Assembly: GCA_023139255.1 (NCBI GenBank)
Contig: JAGLNY010000156.1
Span: forward strand, 1-21,267
DNA: 21,267 nucleotides
Direction of reading: 5' to 3'
Origin: Spirochaetales bacterium
Lineage (GTDB): Bacteria; Spirochaetota; Spirochaetia; JABMQR01
Each line of letters begins with the position of its first letter. The first letter of the stretch is position 1. The position numbers and the translations under genes are program-made. This document shows positions 8,507-16,512 of this stretch, in pieces. The notes below the pieces were generated by a model. That model had not been told where the DNA came from and made no database searches. It saw nothing but the letters and a program-made list of their open reading frames with translations.

Positions 8507-9544
8507 TTACATGACAGCACTTTTAATAATTTCTTCAGGTAGTTCTGTTATGCATGTGTCAGCAAGTTTTTTTTGCAGAACAAACTTTATTGCACCATCC
8601 CTGTTTTTCTTATCATGCTTTAAAGCTTCATAGTATGATTTGAAATTATCAATTTTCGCATCAACTGGATAGGAAAAAAATCGTAATAAAGTAATAATTT
8701 CTTTTGCATACCCAGGATCTGTAATATTTAGTAAAACGCCTGCTTCCAGTGCCCTGGAGATTCCCCAGGCTACTGCCTCACCATGAGATATTTGCCCTAA
8801 CCCGGTAATTGTCTCATATGCATGCCCAAATGTATGACCAAAATTCAGTTGGGCACGTAATCCATTTTTCTCATAAGGATCTTTTTCAACATAACTTTTT
8901 TTTATGAGTAATGATTCATAAACTAATTCTTCAATTATTTCGGGAGTTCTTGCATGAATCTCATCTTTCCTTTTAATAATTTTTGAGAAATAATCACCAC
9001 CAGTCAGAAAGCTGTGTTTAAGAATCTCAGCAAGCCCGTTTAAGAATTCATGCTTAGATAAAGATACGGTAAACAGTGTAAATATTCTTATTTCCTCTGC
9101 AGGATAAAAACTCCCTACAAGATTTTTATATGACTTGAAGTCCACACCTGTTTTCCCTCCCAAAGAAGCATCAACCATAGATAACAAAGTTGTAGGGATA
9201 AGGATTAATGAAACACCCCTCATATAAATTGAAGCAGCAAAAGCTGTCATATCACAAACTACACCACCCCCAACGGCAATGAAACGGGAATCTCTTCCCA
9301 ACCCAAATTCTACGGCTCTTGCAAGAATTTTTTCTACAATTGTAAGCCGCTTATAAGATTCACCTCTGCCAATAACGATATAATACGCCGGTAATTTCTT
9401 CACCAGAGTTACTGTGAATTCATCAAAAATATAAAGACTTTTCGCGGAAGTTTTCAGGATATTATCAAGTTCATGATAAAACGTTACCTGAGTTGATCTT
9501 TGTCCTATTTTACAGTTAATATTCATATTTAGTTTATACTTCAT
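8507..9544 (-). CDS. aroB: 3-dehydroquinate synthase
   Basis: Second enzyme of the shikimate pathway: converts DAHP to 3-dehydroquinate using NAD+ and a divalent metal in the cytoplasm. The 345-residue protein has the NAD-binding GGGVVCDMTAFAAS region (about 92-105), IPTTLLSMVDASLGGKTGVD (about 116-135), KNLVGSFYP, and the metal ligands Glu in GLAEILKH, His in NFGHTFGH (about 234-241) and His in SHGEA (about 254). The usual VxGD..GF loop has Cys and Ala where glycines are common. I start at ATG 9544; an in-frame TTG sits immediately before it at 9547, and neither has a clear Shine-Dalgarno. The gene shares a narrow upstream region with the desulfurase operon on the other strand. No other aro gene is present in the window. 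Confidence 0.92.
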   Translation of the reverse strand: MKYKLNMNINCKIGQRSTQVTFYHELDNILKTSAKSLYIFDEFTVTLVKKLPAYYIVIGRGESYKRLTIVEKILARAVEFGLGRDSRFIAVGGGVVCDMTAFAASIYMRGVSLILIPTTLLSMVDASLGGKTGVDFKSYKNLVGSFYPAEEIRIFTLFTVSLSKHEFLNGLAEILKHSFLTGGDYFSKIIKRKDEIHARTPEIIEELVYESLLIKKSYVEKDPYEKNGLRAQLNFGHTFGHAYETITGLGQISHGEAVAWGISRALEAGVLLNITDPGYAKEIITLLRFFSYPVDAKIDNFKSYYEALKHDKKNRDGAIKFVLQKKLADTCITELPEEIIKSAVM

Positions 9545-9573
9545 CAAGATATTATTATCAATGGAGGTATTTA

Positions 9574-9630
9574 TTGTTCAGAAACTTCTTCTTGATAAAA
9601 ATTGCTAAATTCATCAGAATGCTTACATGA
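9574..9630 (+). CDS. Putative 18-codon leader peptide overlapping nifS
   Basis: The strongest Shine-Dalgarno before nifS is GGAGGT (9563-9568), 59 bases from the nifS ATG and far too distant to serve it. It stands 5 bases from TTG at 9574, which opens an 18-codon frame (MFRNFFLIKIAKFIRMLT) whose TGA (9628-9630) overlaps the nifS ATG as ATGA. nifS has no Shine-Dalgarno of its own and no in-frame start between a TAA at 9606 and its ATG. The arrangement suggests that ribosomes loaded here are passed to nifS. Alternatively, a 15-codon frame from ATG 9561 exists but has no binding site. A weak promoter, TTTACA (9509-9514) with TATACT (9535-9540) and a long 20-base spacer, would place the RNA start just upstream. 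A prediction from sequence only. Confidence 0.4.
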   Translation: MFRNFFLIKIAKFIRMLT

Positions 9631-10790
9631 ATTGTTATCTGGATTGGGCATCAACGACTCCAGTGATTTCTGAAGCACTGGAAAATTATTTTCAAACTAC
9701 CCGTAAATTTCATGGGAATCCTTCATCGCTCCATATAGAAGGAAGAAAAGCTTCAGGACTACTTGCAGATCTTCGTAAAGATGCTGCAGAAATATTAGGT
9801 GTTCACGAAACAAAACTTATTTTCACTTCCGGCGGAACAGAAAGTAATTCTCTGATTCATACCTCCCTACTGAGAAAAAAGCATCGGGGAGAGATCATCA
9901 TTTCAGGAATTGATCACCCATCTGTATACGAGTACGAAAAAATCTATAGGGAATTTGGGTTTACTGTACATATATTAAAGGCTCCTGGCGGTTTTATGGA
10001 TTTGCATGAATTTGAAAAACTCTTAACAGATAAAACCCAGCTTGTATCTGTTATGATGGTCAATAATGTTACCGGCACAATTCAACCGATTAAGGAAATG
10101 ATACATATAACTCGTGAATTTGAGAAGAAAACAAAAAGAAAAATACATTTTCATACTGACGCAGTTCAGGCGTTAGGTAAAATTAAGTTTTCTCTTATCG
10201 ATTACGATATGGATTCTGCTTCATTTAGTTCCCACAAAATCCAGGGACCAAAAGGCATCGGCATGCTTTTTGCGAAAAAATTCCCCCAAATGCTTAATGC
10301 AGGAGGTGGTCAGGAATTTTCTTTTCGTCATGGTACGGAATCTCTTGCATCAATTTCCTCATTTGTTACTGCACTGAGAATAATTTATAGAAAATATGAT
10401 GCAAATTACAAACATGCCGGCATGCTTCAAAATATCATAATAGAAAATGTTCGTGAACATCCTGAATTGTATACATTTCCAATTGACTTAGATAAATATT
10501 CTACATCTCCTTATATAACTATTGTTATTTGTCATGGAATTCCATCAGAAGTAACAGCGAGAGTCATGAATGATAAGGGGTATTCTATTTCAGCAGGTTC
10601 AGCTTGTTCTTCAAAAAACAAAAAAAAGCGTGAGAGAGTTCTTAGGAATATGGGCTATGATGAGCATGATGCATCAACAGCAATACGTATATCTACAGGT
10701 CCTTCAACCTCTATGAAACAAGTAATAAATTTCTGCAATACACTAAATTACGAAGTGAACCTACTACACAAAGTATTGGGAAAACGGTAA
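9627..10790 (+). CDS. Cysteine desulfurase, NifS/IscS family
   Basis: PLP enzyme that takes sulfur from cysteine, leaving alanine and an enzyme persulfide. The 387-residue protein has YLDWASTTP (4-12), TSGGTESNS (67-75), the His-Pro of GIDHPSV (about 94-100), HTDAVQALGK (176-185, Asp178 to the PLP ring), the PLP lysine Lys204 in SSHKIQGPKG, and the active-site Cys327 in ISAGSACSS. Being directly upstream of thiI (11-base gap) it is probably the dedicated sulfur donor for tRNA 4-thiouridine, as NifZ is for ThiI in Bacillus subtilis; there is no iscU or nifU nearby to suggest Fe-S assembly, although that role is not excluded. The start follows the normal family opening. It lacks its own Shine-Dalgarno and overlaps a short upstream frame. 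Confidence 0.93.
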   Translation: MNCYLDWASTTPVISEALENYFQTTRKFHGNPSSLHIEGRKASGLLADLRKDAAEILGVHETKLIFTSGGTESNSLIHTSLLRKKHRGEIIISGIDHPSVYEYEKIYREFGFTVHILKAPGGFMDLHEFEKLLTDKTQLVSVMMVNNVTGTIQPIKEMIHITREFEKKTKRKIHFHTDAVQALGKIKFSLIDYDMDSASFSSHKIQGPKGIGMLFAKKFPQMLNAGGGQEFSFRHGTESLASISSFVTALRIIYRKYDANYKHAGMLQNIIIENVREHPELYTFPIDLDKYSTSPYITIVICHGIPSEVTARVMNDKGYSISAGSACSSKNKKKRERVLRNMGYDEHDASTAIRISTGPSTSMKQVINFCNTLNYEVNLLHKVLGKR

Positions 10791-10801
10791 AATCTTTCCC
10801 T

Positions 10802-11995
10802 ATGAATAAAACAGACCAATTATATTTGATAAAACTAGGTGAAATTGTATTAAAGGGTGAAAACAGAAATTTTTTTGAACGTAAACTACGTAAAAACATT
10901 AAAAAAAAGGTTTCATCATATTCCCCCAGATTTGTGACACAAAAGGGAAGACTGTTTCTAAGAGTTTTGGATTGCCCATTTGAAATAGTATCTTCTGCCT
11001 TAAAAACTACTTTTGGAATACAGGGATTCTCCCCTGCACTTTCTGTTAATAAAACACTAGATGATATTCTTAATGCTGTGTTGAAATTAATGTCTTCAAC
11101 CCCAAAAGAGAAATGGAAAACTACTTTTAAAATAACATCAAGACGAGCAGATAAAAGTTTCCCATTCTCTTCATATGAAATATGCTGCAAGGCAGGTGAT
11201 ACTGTTTTACAGAGCTATCCCAATATAAAAGTTGATGTTCACAATCCGGATACAACGATCTCAATTGAAGTACGTGATCGTGCATATATTTATATTTCCT
11301 CTGAAAAAGGACCTGGAGGTTTGCCTGTTGGGTGTGCAGGAAAAGGATTACTTTTACTTTCAGGTGGTATAGATTCTCCTGTGGCAGGATTCTTGATGGC
11401 CAAACGTGGATTAAGACAGAATGCAATTTATTTTCATACATATCCCTACACTTCTGACGAAGCTCTGGGAAAAGTCAAAAAACTGGCTGCTATAGTGTCA
11501 GAATATATACCTGAAATGAATTTATACGTTGTCCCCTTTACGGCTGTTCAACTTGAGATAAACAGAAATTCACATGATGAGGAACGAACTCTTCTCATGA
11601 GATATGCCATGGTAAAAATTGCAAATAGAGTTGCTGATAAAATTTATGCAAAATGCCTTGTTACCGGGGAAGCTTTGAGCCAGGTAGCAAGTCAGACACT
11701 GGAGAGCCTCATATTAACAGACAGTGCTTCAGATTTGCTTATTTTCCGTCCACTGATTGGTCTCGATAAAGAAGAGATTATTACAAAAGCAAAAAGAATT
11801 GGTACTTATGAGACATCAATTCTTCCCTATGAAGACTGCTGCACAATATTTTCTCCGGAACATCCGCTAGTGAAACCGGAAAAGGCTAAATTAACAGAGG
11901 CTTACCAAAAGATTAATCTTGAGCCGATGGTTCTGGAGGCTGTTGCTGAGACGTTAAACACAAAAATTAAATTAAGTGAAAAAGTTGAAGTTTAA
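10802..11995 (+). CDS. thiI: tRNA 4-thiouridine synthetase ThiI
   Basis: ATP-dependent enzyme that adenylates uridine 8 of tRNA and inserts sulfur, giving s4U; in some bacteria it also serves thiazole synthesis. The 397 residues cover a ferredoxin-like N-terminus (YLIKLGEIVLKGENR, 8-22), a THUMP domain (about 60-165) and a PP-loop ATPase with SGGIDSP (187-193) and Cys-Cys at 346-347 in PYEDCCTIF. There is no C-terminal rhodanese domain, so the persulfide must be delivered directly, most simply from the adjacent desulfurase. The ATG follows the nifS stop by 11 bases with no visible Shine-Dalgarno, which suggests coupling. The 3' end lies 4 bases from convergent fmdB. No thiazole-pathway gene is seen here, so s4U is the likelier job. 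Confidence 0.94.
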   Translation: MNKTDQLYLIKLGEIVLKGENRNFFERKLRKNIKKKVSSYSPRFVTQKGRLFLRVLDCPFEIVSSALKTTFGIQGFSPALSVNKTLDDILNAVLKLMSSTPKEKWKTTFKITSRRADKSFPFSSYEICCKAGDTVLQSYPNIKVDVHNPDTTISIEVRDRAYIYISSEKGPGGLPVGCAGKGLLLLSGGIDSPVAGFLMAKRGLRQNAIYFHTYPYTSDEALGKVKKLAAIVSEYIPEMNLYVVPFTAVQLEINRNSHDEERTLLMRYAMVKIANRVADKIYAKCLVTGEALSQVASQTLESLILTDSASDLLIFRPLIGLDKEEIITKAKRIGTYETSILPYEDCCTIFSPEHPLVKPEKAKLTEAYQKINLEPMVLEAVAETLNTKIKLSEKVEV

Positions 11996-12009
11996 CTTCT
12001 TATTTTTTA
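11985..12009 (+). terminator. Weak candidate terminator at the end of thiI
   Basis: GAAGT-TTA-ACTTC spans the thiI stop codon and is followed by TTATTTTTTAT. The stem is only 5 bp and the T-run is interrupted, so efficiency is doubtful; it would be the only thing separating thiI from convergent fmdB. Confidence 0.3.
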
Positions 12010-12275
12010 TCTGAGGCTGCAGTTTCTTTCTTTTTTTCAGAAACCTTCTCTTTATTGGGTTCTGTCTTTGGATTTGTATTAGTGTCTGAACCCTTGGATT
12101 TATTATCAGTTACATAGAAACCGCTTCCTTTAAATATTATTCCAGTACCACCTGATATTATTCTTCTCACAAATCCACAACATTCAGGACAGGAAGTTTC
12201 CGCATCTTCCTTCATTCCCTGAAACAGCTCAAATTCATGGCTGCAATTTTCACAAATATAGTCATAAGTAGGCAT
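12000..12275 (-). CDS. FmdB-family zinc ribbon protein
   Basis: Small 91-residue protein of the FmdB putative regulatory family. It opens MPTYDYICENC, with zinc ligands Cys8, Cys11, Cys29 and Cys32 (CENC and CPEC), followed by the family's RRIISGGTGIIFKGSGFYVTD stretch in which FKGSGFY is highly characteristic. The last 35 residues are low-complexity Lys/Glu/Thr/Asn, as is common in this family. The biochemical role is not established for the family; the fmd operon association gave the name but is not general. The ATG has CAGGAG 10 bases upstream, and the gene follows the lipoprotein gene by 4 bases, so it is the last gene of the ileS operon. Confidence 0.88.
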   Translation of the reverse strand: MPTYDYICENCSHEFELFQGMKEDAETSCPECCGFVRRIISGGTGIIFKGSGFYVTDNKSKGSDTNTNPKTEPNKEKVSEKKKETAASDKK

Positions 12276-12279
12276 TATT

Positions 12280-13212
12280 TTATTGCTCCTGCATTGTCAT
12301 TTCAAATAGAGACTGGATAAGTAAAAAAATCTCATCACTATTAATTTCCATATTATTTATAATTATATCATCACTATTGTCAACCAGGATTGACTCCATC
12401 CAGTTTTCAGGTTTTTCTTCAAGTGCTCTAATTTTTTCAAGATATTTCTTTTTTAATGTGATGCTGATCACAGTTGTTGCGGGTTTCTGTGATGTTTCAA
12501 TAACTCCGTATAATGAATATTCATCGTCGTTTAAATCTATGGTAAGCCAAATCGATTCAATACTGATGAGTAATGTGTATGGGATAACATTCTCAAGAAG
12601 AGAGAAAAGATATCTTGGTTTTTCAACATACAACCCAACCAATCCATTATTGATGCGCTCTGCTATCTCCAGGGGCACAAATATATCTCTCTGAACATAA
12701 GTTTTTTGATAAACTTCATCCAATCCTGTTTGTGAGAATATCGCAATTCCGTTTTCCGGAACTGCAATTTGCAATCCAGTGTTTGTATTAACCCAATATG
12801 AGTATGTATTCTTAATTACTTTTTCCCATTCAGAGCTTATGCATAATACTGTCTGCAGTATGGGCATAGACAAATCACCCTCAATGGAACCATAAAATTC
12901 AATTTCATTGTTATCGTAGCTTCCATCTTGCTGAATAACCGGAAGAATTGCAGAAACAGAAAGCCTATCAGTGATTGAAGTGAGGTAGTCTAAAGCTGCA
13001 TCATCAGGAAGCAAAACCAGCAATTGGTCAGTTAAGACACTTGATTTCTCAAGATTTACCGTAATAACAAACTCACCTTCACGTCCAAGGGCAGAAAAAT
13101 AAGGTTCTTCCTGGAAAGGTGTTTTATGCACACAACCGGTAACCATAAATATAATGAGTATAACTAAAAATAATAAATTGTTTTCCCTTTTATTTACCAT
13201 TCCCTTAACCAT
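12280..13212 (-). CDS. Predicted lipoprotein of unknown function, downstream of ileS
   Basis: A 310-residue exported protein. After a basic start, a hydrophobic segment (about 12-24) ends in the lipobox VTGC, with Cys27 as the lipidation site, so the mature protein should be anchored at the inner or outer membrane. The rest is soluble, rich in beta-strand patterns and acidic, with no motif I recognise. It follows ileS by 11 bases and precedes fmdB by 4, so it is co-transcribed. In Treponema pallidum I recall the outer-membrane lipoprotein TP0453, a lipid-binding protein, lying beside ileS (TP0452); the position and type match, but I cannot confirm homology. The start is uncertain: ATG 13212 has no Shine-Dalgarno, and a second in-frame ATG four codons later is possible. 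The lipobox is unaffected by this choice. Confidence 0.75.
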   Translation of the reverse strand: MVKGMVNKRENNLLFLVILIIFMVTGCVHKTPFQEEPYFSALGREGEFVITVNLEKSSVLTDQLLVLLPDDAALDYLTSITDRLSVSAILPVIQQDGSYDNNEIEFYGSIEGDLSMPILQTVLCISSEWEKVIKNTYSYWVNTNTGLQIAVPENGIAIFSQTGLDEVYQKTYVQRDIFVPLEIAERINNGLVGLYVEKPRYLFSLLENVIPYTLLISIESIWLTIDLNDDEYSLYGVIETSQKPATTVISITLKKKYLEKIRALEEKPENWMESILVDNSDDIIINNMEINSDEIFLLIQSLFEMTMQEQ

Positions 13213-13223
13213 TTATTTATTAA

Positions 13224-16200
13224 TTAAATTGCTGCAATTGCCTCAATATCTAAACCAACCTCAAATTCCCCACATGTAGCCGTGCTGATATTACCAAGAT
13301 CAGCATCTAAAAGCTTTTCGGTTAATGTTTCCTGCTTTATATATTCATTAAAAGTCTGTACCGCAGCATGAATCTCCTCCGGTCCGGATATATATAATGA
13401 TATTCTATCTGTAACATCAAGATTCCTTTCTTTCCTAAGATTTTGGACACTCCGAACTATATCCCTTGCAATCCCTTCACGAATCAGTTCCGGGGTGATT
13501 CTACTATCTATACCAACTGTTAAATTCCCTTCGTTCAGCACTTTCAGACCTTCATTTTCAGAACGAAGTACCACAATAGATTCTGAATCGATAGTTATCC
13601 CGCCGTTTGAGTAAGTAATATTAAGTGAATTACCATTAAGTATTTCTGCTATCTGCTCACCAGTGAGATTTTGCAGTAAAAGTGCAACTTCCTTCATATC
13701 TTTACCTAATGATTTTCCCAGTACCTTAAAATTTGCTTTTGCTGAATAGGAAACCAGTTCTGATTCATTTGATCTATATTCAACTTGTTTAACATTGAGT
13801 TCCTGCATTATAATAGTTTCCATTTCCTGCAGGATATCTAACTCTGCCTTGTCCCTGTTAACTATATAGAGAGTTTGAAGAGGTTGGCGGGTTTTTAGTG
13901 CATGTATACTTCTTAAGGCTCTGCCCATTGTTACGGTCTGCTTTGTTAATGCCATTTTCAATTCAAGCTGCAAATCACGCAGGTTACTATCATACACTGG
14001 GTATGAACAGAGATGGATAGATTCCTCCATGTCCACGGTTTTGAGGTTGTGATATATTTCCTCTGTCGTAAAAGGAATAAATGGGGCAGAAACTAAACAG
14101 AACTTAATTAATACATGGTAAAGTGTATTATATGCTTGAATTTTATCGCTGTCATTTTCAGAACGCCAAAATCTTCTTCTCGATCGTCTGATATACCAAT
14201 TATTCAGTAAATCTATAAATTCAACAATCGTCTGACAGGCTTTGTGAAGCTCATATGCATCGAGTGCCTCAGTGACACTCAATACAAAATGCTCAGATTC
14301 AGATATCAACCACCTGTCGAGCGGATTTTCAAGTTCTGTCATCCAAGCGGAAGAGCAAAATGCTGTATCTGATGAATAGCTGTCTATGTTAGCGTAAGTA
14401 ACAAAAAAACTGTATGCATTCCAGAGTGGGATAATAAAGCTTTTTAACACATCACGGACACCATTATCGGAAAAACGCAAATCCTCAGCCCTAACAACTG
14501 CAGAGTTCATAAGAAAAAATCTCATCGCATCGGCTCCGAATTTGTTTACCACCTCCATGGGGTCAGAGTAATTCCGGAGTGACTTAGACATTTTTTTACC
14601 ATCAGAAGCTAATACAAGACCGTTCGTTATAACGTTATAAAAAGCTGGTTTCTGAAACAGTCCAACAGCAATAATTGTTGATGTATAAAACCATCCCCTG
14701 GTCTGATCCAGCCCTTCACAAATAAAATCAGCAGGAAAATGTTTTTCAATAAAATCTTTATTCTCAAAAGGAAAATGATTCTGGGCATAAGGCATTGACC
14801 CGGATTCAAACCAACAGTCAAGTACATCAGGGATTCGCCGCATGGTGCCTTTACCATCAGGACTTGGCCATGTTATTTCATCAACAAAATGCTTATGAAG
14901 ATCTTCTACCAATACTCCGGATTTTTCCTGTAGCTCTTTTATAGATCCTATAACTTCAAAATAGGAAGATCCGTCAGATTTCCATACTGGTATAGGATTA
15001 CCCCAATACCTATTCCTGCTTATTGCCCAATCCCTGGCTCCTTCTAGCCATTTTCCAAATCTACCATGCTTTAAATGCTCAGGTATCCAATTTATTTGGT
15101 CATTTGCATTAAGTATAGCAGATTTTATTTTTGTTACATTTACAAACCAACAGGATAAAGCCCGGTATATAAGTGGTTTTTTTGTTCTGTAACAAAAAGG
15201 ATAGCTGTGCTTTATTTTCTCTTTTTTGATCAGCTTGTTTTCTTTTTCGAGATACTCAATTATACTTTCATCTGCATCTTTAACAAAAAGCCCCTTCCAG
15301 TTTGGAACTTCATCTGTAAATCTGCATTCAGCATCAATTGGGCAAACAACCGGGATTCCCGTAGGTTGAAGAATCCTATAATCATCTTCCCCAAATCCCG
15401 GTGCTGTATGCACAATTCCACACCCATCCTCTTCGGTCACATAATCCCCTGTAAAAGTCCTGAATGCACCATCTGCTGAAAGATGGCTGAAAAATGGCAT
15501 TAATGGTTCATACTCAATTCCAGTCAGATCTTTTCCTTTAAACTTCCCTGTAATTTCGTAAGTAGTTTCGTCCTTGAAATAGTTGGATACTTTTGATGCT
15601 GCCAATATATATGAGTTGCCATTTTCTAAAACTTTTACATAATTAATTTCCGGTCCTAAAACCAGCGCTAAATTTGACGTTAATGTCCAGGGAGTCGTTG
15701 TCCAGGCCAGAAAATATGTCTTCGGCTCATTTTTAAGGGAAAATTTGACAGTAATTGCGGGATCTACAACATTCTGGTACCCACCAAGATTAACTTCAAA
15801 ATTTGATAGCGGGGAAGATAATGCCGGACTATAAGGAAGGATATTATACCCTTCATACACAAGACCTTTCTCCCAAAGGGTCTTAAAAACCCACCAGATT
15901 GACTCCATGTAATCAGGATCCATAGTTTTATAGTCATTTTCAAAATCTACCCATCTACCTAATCTGGAAACTATTTCCTGCCATTCTGTGGTATACCGTA
16001 GAACAATTGATCTACATCGTTCATTAAACTTAGCGACACCATATTCTTCAATTTGTGATTTCCCGGATATACCCAGATCTTTCTCAATTTCATATTCAAC
16101 AGGCAGACCATGGCAATCCCAACCAAACCGGCGATTAACCTTTTTACCCTTCATAGTTTGATATCTGGGAATGATATCCTTAATAGTACCTGGAACAAAA

Positions 16201-16373
16201 TGTCCAAAATGCGGGAGTCCAGTCGCAAATGGAGGACCATCATAGAAAACATACTCCGGGCAATCCTCCCTGTAATCAATAGATTTTTGGAATATATTAT
16301 TTTCTTTCCAGAATTGCAGTATTTTTTCTTCCATTTTGGGAAAATTAACTTTTGTATCTACAGGCTTAAACAA
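13224..16373 (-). CDS. ileS: Isoleucyl-tRNA synthetase, eukaryote-like type 2
   Basis: Class I synthetase charging tRNA-Ile, with an editing domain that removes valine. The 1049-residue protein has the HIGH motif as HFGH (55-58), the GWDCHGLPVE motif just after, a CP1 editing domain (roughly 190-400, with TTPWTLTSN), WFVNVTKIK and KMSKS (594-598). Length and sequence style (KVNFPKMEEKILQFWKENNI, RRFGWDCHGLPVEYEIEK), plus the absence of a C-terminal zinc-ribbon cysteine set, indicate the type 2 enzyme shared with eukaryotes and with mupirocin-resistant bacteria. The start is TTG at 16373, preceded by AGGAGG (16379-16384) at 5 bases; no ATG precedes the core. First gene of the ileS-lipoprotein-fmdB operon. 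Confidence 0.96.
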   Translation of the reverse strand: MFKPVDTKVNFPKMEEKILQFWKENNIFQKSIDYREDCPEYVFYDGPPFATGLPHFGHFVPGTIKDIIPRYQTMKGKKVNRRFGWDCHGLPVEYEIEKDLGISGKSQIEEYGVAKFNERCRSIVLRYTTEWQEIVSRLGRWVDFENDYKTMDPDYMESIWWVFKTLWEKGLVYEGYNILPYSPALSSPLSNFEVNLGGYQNVVDPAITVKFSLKNEPKTYFLAWTTTPWTLTSNLALVLGPEINYVKVLENGNSYILAASKVSNYFKDETTYEITGKFKGKDLTGIEYEPLMPFFSHLSADGAFRTFTGDYVTEEDGCGIVHTAPGFGEDDYRILQPTGIPVVCPIDAECRFTDEVPNWKGLFVKDADESIIEYLEKENKLIKKEKIKHSYPFCYRTKKPLIYRALSCWFVNVTKIKSAILNANDQINWIPEHLKHGRFGKWLEGARDWAISRNRYWGNPIPVWKSDGSSYFEVIGSIKELQEKSGVLVEDLHKHFVDEITWPSPDGKGTMRRIPDVLDCWFESGSMPYAQNHFPFENKDFIEKHFPADFICEGLDQTRGWFYTSTIIAVGLFQKPAFYNVITNGLVLASDGKKMSKSLRNYSDPMEVVNKFGADAMRFFLMNSAVVRAEDLRFSDNGVRDVLKSFIIPLWNAYSFFVTYANIDSYSSDTAFCSSAWMTELENPLDRWLISESEHFVLSVTEALDAYELHKACQTIVEFIDLLNNWYIRRSRRRFWRSENDSDKIQAYNTLYHVLIKFCLVSAPFIPFTTEEIYHNLKTVDMEESIHLCSYPVYDSNLRDLQLELKMALTKQTVTMGRALRSIHALKTRQPLQTLYIVNRDKAELDILQEMETIIMQELNVKQVEYRSNESELVSYSAKANFKVLGKSLGKDMKEVALLLQNLTGEQIAEILNGNSLNITYSNGGITIDSESIVVLRSENEGLKVLNEGNLTVGIDSRITPELIREGIARDIVRSVQNLRKERNLDVTDRISLYISGPEEIHAAVQTFNEYIKQETLTEKLLDADLGNISTATCGEFEVGLDIEAIAAI

Positions 16374-16411
16374 AATACCCTCCTACAGGTAATGAAAGAT
16401 AATAATATGAA

Positions 16412-16440
16412 TTTATAAAATTCTAATCTTGTTAACACAA
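16412..16440 (-). promoter_or_regulatory. Predicted promoter of the ileS operon
   Basis: On the minus strand TTGTGT (16435-16440), a 17-base spacer and TATAAA (16412-16417). Transcription would begin near 16405, giving a leader of about 30 bases with the AGGAGG site. There is no room for a T-box or other tRNA-sensing leader, so such control is unlikely. Confidence 0.4.
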
Positions 16441-16472
16441 CAATATATCTATTACTGGTATTAGTTTCAATC

Positions 16473-16505
16473 GGTATTGACAATAATACCACCCAATGTT
16501 TATCT
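16473..16505 (+). promoter_or_regulatory. Possible cca promoter with an overlapping inverted repeat
   Basis: A consensus -35 TTGACA (16477-16482) is followed at 17-18 bases by a poor -10 (TTATCT or TATCTG, 16500-16506), just before the ATG at 16513. GGTATT (16473-16478) and AATACC (16485-16490) form a perfect 6-bp inverted repeat over the -35, and another GGTATT lies at 16457-16462. Regulation is possible but unproven. Confidence 0.35.
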
Positions 16506-16512
16506 GTCATTA

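Noticed and set aside
10711..11190. 159-codon minus-strand frame opposite nifS and thiI
   Set aside because: It spans the junction of two conserved plus-strand genes and has no binding site or family resemblance; a shadow frame.
16477..16512. In-frame TTG extension of cca
   Set aside because: The TTG is part of a consensus TTGACA box, has no Shine-Dalgarno, and the extra residues are not seen in the family.
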